DNA of 5,762 nucleotides, from NCBI GenBank assembly GCA_030622125.1, contig JAUXGM010000138.1, positions 1 through 5,762 on the forward strand, written 5' to 3'. The stretch comes from a bacterium. Its GTDB lineage: Bacteria > AUK180. Made by a program: the position numbers and the translations under genes. A model generated the notes under the pieces. It searched no databases. It saw only the letters and a list, made by a program, of their open reading frames with translations, and was not told the DNA's origin. The first letter of the stretch is position 1. Each line of letters starts with the position of its first letter. This document shows positions 1-5,543 of the stretch, in pieces.

Positions 1-62
1 GACACACGATGCAAGCAATGTATGTCCCACCTGTTTTCTGAATTTAATATTTTTTTACTTAT
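1..62 (+). repeat. Partial copy (A) of dispersed hairpin repeat, 3' part only
   Basis: The window opens inside a repeat unit. GACACAC (1-7) can pair with GTATGTC (20-26), and TGTCCC ends at 28. After a 9-base spacer, positions 38-62 match the tail box of the right-hand copy (minus strand 5586-5562) at 24 of 25 bases, with the core TTTAATATT.TTTTACTTAT. The hairpin is shorter than in copies B and C: the stem apex is missing and the loop is about CAAG. The 5' module of this copy lies outside the window. Confidence 0.75.
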
Positions 63-64
63 TC

Positions 65-94
65 CCTTATTTCCTTATTTTCTTATTACCTTGT
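65..94 (+). repeat. 8-bp tandem array, unit CCTTATTT
   Basis: Two exact units, CCTTATTT at 65-72 and 73-80, are followed by a degenerate unit TCTTATTA (81-88) and then CCTTGT, which runs into repeat copy B. The right-hand copy has one such unit before CCTTTGTCTATA on the minus strand (about 5706-5686). The array is therefore part of the repeat module and its unit number differs between copies. Confidence 0.6.
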
Positions 95-225
95 CTATAC
101 TGTTCTCGGGTGGTCTATCGTTATCTAATGAAGAATCCGGGACACACCTCAACTTTAAAAATCAGAAAGTTGAGGTAATGTCCCTCTTTTGTGGCTTTTC
201 GGAGATTAATATTGTTTTTCACTAA
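91..225 (+). repeat. Complete copy (B) of dispersed hairpin repeat
   Basis: This copy has a 5' module (91-138, including GGGTGGTCTATCGTT and GAAGAATCC), a long hairpin (139-184), a short T-rich spacer and a tail box (202-225, core TTAATATTGTTTTTCAC). Positions 91-153 match minus-strand 5694-5632 at 59 of 63 bases, counted by eye. The copy lies about 50 bases upstream of the queD promoter and points towards queD. Palindromes with GGGACA/TGTCCC ends resemble REP-type elements mobilised by Y1 (TnpA_REP) transposases, but no such transposase is in the window, so that origin is inference. Confidence 0.85.
139..184 (+). other. Long hairpin within repeat copy B
   Basis: The left arm GGGACACACCTCAAC plus TTT (139-156) pairs with AAA plus GTTGAGGT, AA and TGTCCC (166-184), enclosing the loop AAAAATCAG (157-165). 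Pairing is complete except for one position near the base, where C faces A with an extra bulged A. TCTTTT follows the stem, so weak terminator activity against read-through from the left is possible. The T tract is short, and the repeat nature of the site makes a REP-like role at least as likely. Confidence 0.8.
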
Positions 226-251
226 CCTCTAACCTCAAACTTCTAACCTCT
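222..251 (+). repeat. 7-bp tandem array, unit CTAACCT
   Basis: The units are CTAACCT (222-228), CTAACCT (229-235), CAAACTT (236-242) and CTAACCT (243-249), followed by CTGTATTTTTT. The string CTAACCTCTGTATTTT also precedes the 8-bp unit of the right-hand repeat on the minus strand (about 5722-5707). Positions 243-260 therefore look like the start of a further repeat unit that breaks off where unique sequence begins. Confidence 0.7.
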
Positions 252-277
252 GTATTTTTTATTCAAGAGACGATGAT

Positions 278-305
278 TTGATTTTTTTAATAATTTTGGT
301 AAAAT
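278..305 (+). promoter_or_regulatory. Probable sigma70-type promoter for the queD operon
   Basis: A -35 box TTGATT (278-283) is followed by a 16-base spacer and a -10 box TAAAAT (300-305). TGG directly before the -10 gives an extended -10 (TGnTAAAAT). The box lies about 20 bases before the queD start, so the 5' leader would be very short. It sits in unique sequence just after the repeat block. Chance AT-rich matches are common in such DNA, but spacing, extended -10 and position all agree. Confidence 0.6.
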
Positions 306-324
306 AAAATAGATGGAGTGAATT

Positions 325-693
325 ATGTATAAGATAAAGATCTATGATCATATCTCAAGTGCACATCAATTAAGAGAATATGAAGGGAAATGTGAGAATC
401 TGCACGGACACAATTGGAAGATTGAAGTAGAATTCTCAGGTGAGAAACTTGATAATACCGGTATGCTTCTTGATTTTAAGGTAGCGAAAAAATATTTAGG
501 GGAAGTAATTAATCAACTTGATCATAAATTTTTAAATGAATTAAGTCCATTTGATAAGATCAATCCTACTGCTGAGAACATAGCAAAATTTATCTATGAT
601 CTTATTTCAAAAAAGATCAAATCCAAAGATTATAAGGTCAGTTCGGTTACCGTGTGGGAGACAGAAAGAAATTGTGCCGTTTATGAAGATTGA
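325..693 (+). CDS. queD: QueD-type 6-carboxy-5,6,7,8-tetrahydropterin synthase (PTPS family)
   Basis: This is a cytoplasmic T-fold enzyme. The family converts 7,8-dihydroneopterin triphosphate to 6-carboxytetrahydropterin, the second committed step towards preQ0 and queuosine. The 122-residue length is normal. The zinc ligands are H14 (SSAHQL) and H27/H29 (LHGH). The catalytic residues are C23 in CENLHGH, the D66-H67 pair (LDHKFLN) and E112 (WET). PTAENIA (81-87) is the usual family motif. The ATG at 325 has GGAG (315-318) six bases upstream. Because C23 is followed by E24, the protein satisfies both CxxxHGH (QueD) and ExxHGH (the PTPS-III type linked to folate synthesis), so a folate role is an alternative. 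No queC, queE or queF is visible. It is the first gene of the operon and overlaps rnhC by 11 bases. Confidence 0.93.
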   Translation: MYKIKIYDHISSAHQLREYEGKCENLHGHNWKIEVEFSGEKLDNTGMLLDFKVAKKYLGEVINQLDHKFLNELSPFDKINPTAENIAKFIYDLISKKIKSKDYKVSSVTVWETERNCAVYED

Positions 694-1318
694 AGAATTT
701 AACGAAATATTACATGCCGGAATTGATGAATCGGGGAAAGGCGATGTCTTCGGCTCACTCATTATTGCCGGGGTAGTGGTATCTCCGGAACAATGTCCCC
801 TTCTTATTGAAAAAAATATCCGAGATAGTAAGATAATATCGGCAGGGGTAATAAAAAAATTAGCATCATTTCTCGAAGATACCCTAATATATGATATTGT
901 TGTTATCAGACCTCAAAAATACAATGAACTTTACTCAAAAATGAGAAATATAAATAAGATACTTGGATGGGGACACCAAACGGTAATAAAAAATCTTTAC
1001 AAAAAGAAATCATTTAAATATGCGGTAAGTGATAAATTTTCTAAAAAAAATCGCATTAATATTTCAAAGATCAATGTAGAACTTTTTGAATTTGAAAAAG
1101 GAGAAAGAGATATTGCTGTTGCATCGGCAAGTATATTGGCAAGGGCAAAATTTTTGAAGGAGATGGATATGATGTCGGAAAAATATCATCTCAATTTTCC
1201 AAAGGGAGCAGGACCTCAAATAGCACCGGCACTAATAAATTTTGTAAATACCTACGGGAAAAAAAGATTAAATGAGGTCGCAAAGATAAACTTTAAAAAT
1301 GTAAGGCAATATGAATAA
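683..1318 (+). CDS. rnhC: Ribonuclease HIII, short form lacking the N-terminal domain
   Basis: It should cleave the RNA strand of RNA-DNA hybrids in the cytoplasm, for example at R-loops and primers. The start GIDESGKGDVFG (13-24) is the HIII signature: HIII has GKG where RNase HII has GRG. Acidic residues D15, E16 and D117 (SDKF) fit the active site, with the fourth ligand likely in ERD (141-143) just before ASILAR. IRDSK (46-50) and PKGAGPQ also fit HIII. I chose the ATG at 683, giving 211 residues, because the reading frame upstream lies wholly inside queD and shows no family similarity. Usual HIII proteins are about 300 residues and start with a TBP-like substrate-binding domain. Here only 12 residues precede the catalytic signature. 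No clear ribosome site is seen, so coupling to queD (11-base overlap) is likely. It overlaps xer by 8 bases. Confidence 0.88.
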   Translation: MKIEEFNEILHAGIDESGKGDVFGSLIIAGVVVSPEQCPLLIEKNIRDSKIISAGVIKKLASFLEDTLIYDIVVIRPQKYNELYSKMRNINKILGWGHQTVIKNLYKKKSFKYAVSDKFSKKNRINISKINVELFEFEKGERDIAVASASILARAKFLKEMDMMSEKYHLNFPKGAGPQIAPALINFVNTYGKKRLNEVAKINFKNVRQYE

Positions 1319-2189
1319 CAATGAGTTGATCGATCATTTTACTTCCTTTCTAACGATGGAAAAAGGACTTAGCCCAAATTCCGTCATCTCTTATCAAATG
1401 GATGTTCGGCTGTTTTTTGATTATGATAGGGCAAAAAATAAAGGGGTTGAAAAGATAAATAAGAATGATATTCTCCTCTATTTTCAAGACCTAAAAAAAG
1501 TCGGGCTTACATCTACAAGTATTGCAAGAAAATTTTCATCCCTGAAAGCATTTTTTAATTTCCTGATATATGATAATTATCTTCAAAAAAATCCGCTTGA
1601 ACTTATGGAACCGCCAAAGATATGGAAGAGGCTGCCGAATATTCTAAATTTTCAAGAGATAAAACAATTGTTTTCCGTCTTTGATATTAATAAGGTCTGG
1701 GAATTACGGAATCTAACTGCTGTAAAAATACTCTACTCGTCGGGATTAAGGATATCGGAACTAATAAATCTTCAAATGAAGGGTATCCTATGGGATCTTG
1801 AGTTCTTGAGAATCCTCGGAAAGGGAAATAAAGAAAGATTAGTTCCAATAAATACTGATACACTCGATACTATTAAGGGCTTTATAATTCAAACAAAAGA
1901 GATACGGAATTGCGATAATGTTATTATAAATAGAAGGGGAAATGGAATATCAAGACAGTATATATGGCAGATGCTAAAAAAAGCCGCTTTAAGGGCGGGA
2001 ATATCTAAAAAGATCTATCCTCATATTCTTAGACATTCCTTTGCCACTCATCTGATTGAAAATGGTGCGGATATTAGAAGTGTTCAAGAAATGCTTGGAC
2101 ATGCGGATATTTCAACTACACAAATATACACACATATATCCCGAGAATATATAAAAGAGGTCTATAAAAGATGTCATCCAAGAGCATAA
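1311..2189 (+). CDS. xerD: XerC/XerD-family site-specific tyrosine recombinase
   Basis: This 292-residue protein has the normal Xer length. The N-terminal SAM-like DNA-binding domain (about 1-95) contains KGLSPNSVISY and KFSSLKAFFNFL. The C-terminal catalytic domain carries all six residues: R147 (SSGLRISEL), K171 (GKGNKER), H238 and R241 (PHILRHSFATHL), H264 (LGHADISTT) and the nucleophile Y273 (QIYTH). The spacings R-K of 24, H-R of 3 and H-Y of 9 equal those of E. coli XerD. The expected role is resolving chromosome dimers at dif with FtsK. XerC and XerD cannot be told apart here, and it may be the only Xer of the genome. Its housekeeping operon position and standard length argue against a phage integrase. 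The ATG at 1311 follows AAGG at four bases, overlapping rnhC by 8. The gene overlaps rlmN by 19. Confidence 0.92.
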   Translation: MNNNELIDHFTSFLTMEKGLSPNSVISYQMDVRLFFDYDRAKNKGVEKINKNDILLYFQDLKKVGLTSTSIARKFSSLKAFFNFLIYDNYLQKNPLELMEPPKIWKRLPNILNFQEIKQLFSVFDINKVWELRNLTAVKILYSSGLRISELINLQMKGILWDLEFLRILGKGNKERLVPINTDTLDTIKGFIIQTKEIRNCDNVIINRRGNGISRQYIWQMLKKAALRAGISKKIYPHILRHSFATHLIENGADIRSVQEMLGHADISTTQIYTHISREYIKEVYKRCHPRA

Positions 2190-3193
2190 TATTTAATTTT
2201 ACACGAAATGAACTTATTGAAATTCTTACAAAAAAAGGCTTTCCGCCATACCTTGGAGGACAGATATTCTCATGGGTATATACAAAACACGAATTAAATC
2301 CCGACAATTTTACCAATATATCAAAAGAAAACCGAAAAAAGATAGGAGAATTATTTGATTTTTCACCTTTGAAGGTAATAGATTCTCGGAAATCTGTTGA
2401 AGAAGAGACTGAAAAATTCTTATTGCGGGTAAAAAACGGTTATATTGAAACCGTTCTAATGAAGCAAAATGACTACTATACACAATGCGTTAGTAGTCAA
2501 GTAGGGTGCAAACTCGGGTGTAAATTTTGTGCAACAGGAGAAATCGGCTTTAAAGGTAATTTATCCGCTGATGAAATTGTTTCTCAGGTAGCAACAGTAA
2601 AAAAGGCTACTAATATTTTACCCAAAAATCTGGTTTATATGGGAATGGGAGAACCGCTTTTGAATTATGAAAATGTTTTAAAAAGCATTGAAATATTATC
2701 AGATAGAGAAGGATATGATTTTGGAATAAGGAGAATTACAATATCAACAATCGGTATATTGGATAACCTAAAAAAATTGGTAAACAGATACCCAAATATC
2801 GGCATTGCGATCTCATTAAATGCAATACCTGAAAAAAGAACAGCAATCATACCTGCGGAAAGAAAATATCCGATAATGGATATCATAAATTTTTATAGAG
2901 AAAATAAAAGGATTGCAAGACCTACATTAGAATATACCTTAATGGATGGCATTAATTCATCCAAAGAAGATGCAAAGAAATTACTTAAACTTTTAAAAAA
3001 CATACGATGTAAGATCAATCTGATTCCCTATAATGAAAATCCCAAATTGCCTTATAAAACCGTATCGGAAGAAACATTGAACGATTTTATTAAGATATTA
3101 TTCAAGGGAGATAATGCCGTTACGGTAAGACGAAGCAAGGGAAAGGATATACTTGGCGGTTGCGGACAGTTATCCGGAGAGATGTATGATTGA
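2171..3193 (+). CDS. rlmN: RlmN, dual-specificity 23S rRNA/tRNA adenine-C2 methyltransferase
   Basis: This radical SAM enzyme methylates C2 of A2503 in 23S rRNA and, in characterised members, A37 of some tRNAs. It is 340 residues long, typical of the family. The 4Fe-4S cysteines are C113, C117 and C120 (CKLGCKFC). C106 in CVSSQVGC and C331 in GGCGQL match the two mechanistic cysteines C118 and C355 of E. coli RlmN, the second being the methyl carrier. E93 in YIETVLM corresponds to E. coli E105. GMGEPLLNYENV (158-169) is the family GEPLxN motif. A small accessory domain (about 1-95) precedes the barrel. The ATG at 2171 has AAGAGG (2155-2160) ten bases upstream, inside the xer end. The motif set favours RlmN over Cfr. 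It overlaps the GH3 gene by 8 bases. Confidence 0.97.
   Translation: MSSKSIIFNFTRNELIEILTKKGFPPYLGGQIFSWVYTKHELNPDNFTNISKENRKKIGELFDFSPLKVIDSRKSVEEETEKFLLRVKNGYIETVLMKQNDYYTQCVSSQVGCKLGCKFCATGEIGFKGNLSADEIVSQVATVKKATNILPKNLVYMGMGEPLLNYENVLKSIEILSDREGYDFGIRRITISTIGILDNLKKLVNRYPNIGIAISLNAIPEKRTAIIPAERKYPIMDIINFYRENKRIARPTLEYTLMDGINSSKEDAKKLLKLLKNIRCKINLIPYNENPKLPYKTVSEETLNDFIKILFKGDNAVTVRRSKGKDILGGCGQLSGEMYD
3176..3181 (+). promoter_or_regulatory. Ribosome binding site that sets the GH3 gene start
   Basis: GGAGAG lies inside the last codons of rlmN. Its GGAG part is six bases before the ATG at 3186. This supports 3186 over an upstream TTG at 3153, which has no comparable site and would add 11 residues read from inside rlmN. 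The ATG at 3182 is in the rlmN frame and stops at once. Confidence 0.7.
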
Positions 3194-4025
3194 AAGATGT
3201 GTTTTCGGCTGGAATGTTGATGAGGACCAATTATTACTTGATTCGGTCAAAAGGTATAAGATCGGTGGAATAATCGTTTACAGAAAAAATATACGGAATA
3301 ATTTTCAAGATTTTTTAAGCAGTATCAAGAAAAATTCAATAAATAAAGATATTATTATTGCTGTCGATCAAGAGGGCGGAGAGGTAAGAAGGTTCAGAGA
3401 TGAGGATATCTTTGTAATGTCAGCACGGGATGCCTCGGAGCTTTTAAATCCGATCCAATATGAAATAAGTGTTGAGTATATGGCTCAAAAATTAAAAAAA
3501 ATCGGGATAACACTTATACTTGCTCCCGTTGTTGATCTCGTATTTTTTGAAAATTCGATCCTCTATAATCGAAGTTACGGAACTATTCATGATACGATAA
3601 AGTTTTCCAACGGTTTTTTAAATGGGCTAAAAAAAGCAGGAATGGCGGGTACTTTAAAGCATTTTTTCGGCTATGGTTTACTTCCGAATGATCCTCATAA
3701 AGAAGATTTCATTATAAAAGATGAACCTAATATTCAATTGATATTGGAACCATTCACAGATGCTGTAAAAAATGGATTCAACGGCTTTATAATGTCCGCA
3801 CATACGAAATTTCAGGGCGAGGTAATAACCTACTCTCATTCCTGGCTTTCTCAATTCTTAAAAAACAATCTCAATTTTAAGGGAAAGATAATTACAGACG
3901 ATCTGATGATGGCGGCAGCAGGTAATTATTCGCTTAAAAAAAAGGTGGAAATGGCTCTTGATGCAGGAAATGATTACTGCATTATATCGGGAAATTTAAA
4001 GGATTCCCTTGCTGAGTTAAAATGA
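3186..4025 (+). CDS. nagZ: Glycoside hydrolase family 3, NagZ-like beta-N-acetylhexosaminidase (short)
   Basis: Cytoplasmic NagZ enzymes remove N-acetylglucosamine from anhydro-muropeptides during peptidoglycan recycling. This 279-residue protein has no signal peptide. Family marks in order are GGIIVYRKNI (27-36), IAVDQEGGEVRRF (58-70), NRSYGT (128-133), GTLKHFFGYG (155-164), FIMSAHTKF (201-209) and GKIITDDLMM (233-242). D238, the first Asp after the Thr of the GH3 signature, is the likely nucleophile. The NagZ loop KH(F/I)PG(H/N)Gx4D(S/T)H is present as KHFFGYG-LLPN-DPH. P, H and S/T are replaced by F, Y and P, but the D169-H171 dyad stays. It is somewhat shorter than typical NagZ (about 340), ending soon after the nucleophile strand. 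Substrate is therefore inferred. The gene is coupled to rlmN (8-base overlap) and to the protease (ATGA, 4 bases). Confidence 0.85.
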   Translation: MIERCVFGWNVDEDQLLLDSVKRYKIGGIIVYRKNIRNNFQDFLSSIKKNSINKDIIIAVDQEGGEVRRFRDEDIFVMSARDASELLNPIQYEISVEYMAQKLKKIGITLILAPVVDLVFFENSILYNRSYGTIHDTIKFSNGFLNGLKKAGMAGTLKHFFGYGLLPNDPHKEDFIIKDEPNIQLILEPFTDAVKNGFNGFIMSAHTKFQGEVITYSHSWLSQFLKNNLNFKGKIITDDLMMAAAGNYSLKKKVEMALDAGNDYCIISGNLKDSLAELK

Positions 4026-4819
4026 AAAAGCGAAAATTGTTTACAGAGATCCTAATTGTTTTTGGCAACCTCTGGCTTGCAGAGATCATAGCAGGTCTCT
4101 TTGGAATAACATTAATACGAGTTTTCTACGGGAATATTGATGAAGAACTGGTTAGAAAAGTAGCCTTCTTATTGGCGCCGCTTATTCTTCTTTTAGTAAT
4201 TCACAGAAAAAATGACAGGACAATTTTTAGCATTAGAACAAAAGAGATTTTTTACGGTATTTTAATTGCGGTTGTTATTCTGTTAATATCGTATATCTTA
4301 ATTTTTATGGTTCAGAATTTTAAAATTATTCATAACAACTTTTCGGTTGTAGAATTACTTTTTTACACGGCAATGTTACTCAATGCAGCGCTTATTGAAG
4401 AGGTAATTATCCGTTATATGATCCTTGGGATCTTTATAAAAAGAAATAAGATAAGAATAGGAATTGTCATCTCATCTCTTATCTGGGCTGCAATGCATCT
4501 TGGAAATCCATCCGTAAATATTTTACCTATCGTTAATATTTTCTTGATTGGGATACTTTTAGGAGGTATTTATGTGAAAACAAAAAATCTTTCGCTTCCC
4601 TTCTTTTACCATTTCTTCTGGAATTTTACCATTAGCATAATTTTCGGAACAAATGTAAGCGGTATTGATACACCTTCTATTTTTAAAATCTCATTCAAGG
4701 ATTACGAAGCAATTAATCCCCTTTTAAGCGGTGGTGGTTTCGGCATAGAAGGCTCTCTCTTTATTACACTCACAATTATTTTGATAACATTTTTTTATCG
4801 TCAAAAGATCAATCTTTAA
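4022..4819 (+). CDS. CPBP (Abi/CAAX prenyl protease 2-like) intramembrane metalloprotease
   Basis: This 265-residue membrane protein has about eight predicted hydrophobic segments (roughly 7-29, 45-60, 74-97, 108-122, 145-160, 167-186, 190-208 and 242-258). The three CPBP motifs are clear. EEVIIR (126-131) is the EExxxR motif. WAAMH (155-159) is the FxxxH-type motif, with H159. HFFWN (197-201) is the HxxxN motif. These glutamates and histidines are the presumed metal site and catalytic centre in the membrane. Some family members process prenylated or other membrane peptides and some are linked to bacteriocin immunity. No such partner is nearby, so the substrate is unknown. The start codon overlaps the GH3 stop as ATGA and has no strong ribosome site, which suggests coupled translation. 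It is the last gene of the operon, ending five bases from the converging gene. Confidence 0.88.
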   Translation: MKKRKLFTEILIVFGNLWLAEIIAGLFGITLIRVFYGNIDEELVRKVAFLLAPLILLLVIHRKNDRTIFSIRTKEIFYGILIAVVILLISYILIFMVQNFKIIHNNFSVVELLFYTAMLLNAALIEEVIIRYMILGIFIKRNKIRIGIVISSLIWAAMHLGNPSVNILPIVNIFLIGILLGGIYVKTKNLSLPFFYHFFWNFTISIIFGTNVSGIDTPSIFKISFKDYEAINPLLSGGGFGIEGSLFITLTIILITFFYRQKINL

Positions 4820-4824
4820 AATAT

Positions 4825-5241
4825 TCATTTGGCATTCCAATCAATATTGTCGGAAAATTTGAATTTTTTATCTTTTACATCATAAATATAGATATCAACA
4901 CTATTTTCTTTTATAACAAAGAATTTGTTACCCGAATATGCAAGCTGTGAATTTTCCATTGGTTTTGACAATGTATTTCCATTTGTTATTTTTTCAACAA
5001 ACGAAACCGAAACTCCCCTATCCCGTAAATGAACGATCGTGTTATCATCCGCAAGTAAAAAAATATCCTTTCCCACCTTTGTAATTCTTGAACCTTGTGC
5101 GGGAACAACCTTTACAATAAGCGATGGCAATGTGATCATAAAACCAATTAAAAAAAACAGCAGTATCAACGACCAATTTAGCTGCCTTGATGGCTTAGTT
5201 TTTAGATCATTCTTTTTTACTTTATTATTTTTCTCTTCCAT
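4825..5241 (-). CDS. Single-pass membrane protein of unknown function
   Basis: I do not recognise this 138-residue protein. It has a charged, lysine-rich N terminus (1-20), one hydrophobic segment (about 24-45, LILLFFLIGFMITLPSLIV) and a C-terminal part of about 90 residues rich in beta-type residues. That part contains two similar stretches, GKDIFLLADDNTIVHLRD (57-74) and GNKFFVIKENSVDIYIYD (104-121), which could be blade- or hairpin-like repeats. The lysine-rich N terminus suggests it stays in the cytoplasm with the C-terminal part outside (positive-inside rule). The ATG at 5241 directly follows the TAG of the upstream gene and has GGAGG five bases before it, which strongly supports the reading frame. 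The antisense frame covering it has no comparable support. It converges on the CPBP gene with a 5-base gap. Confidence 0.75.
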   Translation of the reverse strand: MEEKNNKVKKNDLKTKPSRQLNWSLILLFFLIGFMITLPSLIVKVVPAQGSRITKVGKDIFLLADDNTIVHLRDRGVSVSFVEKITNGNTLSKPMENSQLAYSGNKFFVIKENSVDIYIYDVKDKKFKFSDNIDWNAK

Positions 5242-5424
5242 CTATGCCTCCATAAAAAGTTTATTTATTATATCTCCAAATATATCTTTAAATCTAAATT
5301 CCTTAGTTCCGAATTCGCCTTTTACGAATTTACCGTAAACATTAAGACAAGAGGCTGTCTTCAAAAAATTTGCAATATCACCGAGTAAAATATAACCATT
5401 TTCTTTTCTAAAATTCTTTTCCAT
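5242..5424 (-). CDS. Small protein of unknown function, 60 residues
   Basis: I do not recognise this protein. It starts with a polar MEKNFRKENG, followed by a mixed hydrophobic stretch (GYILLGDIANFLKTASCLNV, 10-29) that is too polar for a confident membrane span, then KFVKGEFG and FKDIFGDIINKLFMEA. It has no signal peptide and only one cysteine (C26). The case for a real gene rests on context. AAAGG (5435-5431) lies six bases before the ATG at 5424, a near-consensus promoter lies just upstream, and the stop codon abuts the start of the membrane protein gene. A two-gene operon is likely. The product is probably soluble or peripheral, and its role is unknown. Confidence 0.65.
   Translation of the reverse strand: MEKNFRKENGYILLGDIANFLKTASCLNVYGKFVKGEFGTKEFRFKDIFGDIINKLFMEA
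5247..5251 (-). promoter_or_regulatory. Strong ribosome binding site for the 138-residue protein
   Basis: GGAGG on the minus strand lies five bases before the ATG at 5241-5239 and within the last codons of the 60-residue upstream gene. It fixes the start of the membrane protein and indicates that the pair is translated from one transcript. Confidence 0.75.
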
Positions 5425-5441
5425 TTTGCACCTTTGATTTT

Positions 5442-5469
5442 ATTATACATTTTTTTATTAAAATTTCAA
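5442..5469 (-). promoter_or_regulatory. Near-consensus sigma70 promoter for the minus-strand pair
   Basis: On the minus strand a -35 box TTGAAA (5469-5464), a 16-base spacer and a perfect -10 box TATAAT (5447-5442) precede the 60-residue gene. Transcription would begin near 5435, which leaves a leader barely longer than the ribosome site. The -10 is the best match in the window, which suggests substantial constitutive transcription unless repressed. Confidence 0.72.
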
Positions 5470-5514
5470 AATTAAGACATTTAGTTTTTTGCGAAATGAG
5501 AAATATAATAACCA

Positions 5515-5535
5515 CAGCCCCTTGTAAAGAGGCTG
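5515..5535 (-). other. Short hairpin between repeat copy C and the promoter
   Basis: On the minus strand CAGCC, T, CTT pairs with AAG, G, GGCTG around the loop TAC: eight Watson-Crick pairs and one T-G wobble. No T tract follows on either strand, so it is a poor terminator candidate. The neighbouring ACCACAGCCCCTT (5511-5523, plus strand) recurs as ACCACAGCACCTT at 5745-5757, so this hairpin is probably another module of the repeat mosaic. Confidence 0.5.
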
Positions 5536-5543
5536 GATAAACA

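Noticed and set aside
139-184. Simple rho-independent terminator
   Set aside because: The stem is long, but the following T tract (TCTTTT) is short and absent in that form from copy A. The structure is part of a dispersed repeat with extra conserved modules on both sides.
22-225. Open frame of 67 codons on the plus strand
   Set aside because: It lies wholly in repeat copies A and B, has no ribosome binding site, and its similarity to another frame comes only from the shared repeat.
1-260. CRISPR array
   Set aside because: The short tandem units are 7 and 8 bp without spacers, and the larger repeats are modular rather than regularly spaced.
596-682. Extended start for the RNase HIII frame
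   Set aside because: It would add 29 residues read entirely inside queD, shows no family similarity, and is far too short to be the missing N-terminal domain.
2116-2886. Short minus-strand frames opposite xer and rlmN
   Set aside because: They are antisense to clearly identified conserved genes and lack ribosome sites.
5039-5338. Plus-strand frame of 99 codons opposite the minus-strand pair
   Set aside because: The minus-strand genes have a promoter, two good ribosome sites and abutting stop and start codons. The plus frame has none of these and would be antisense.
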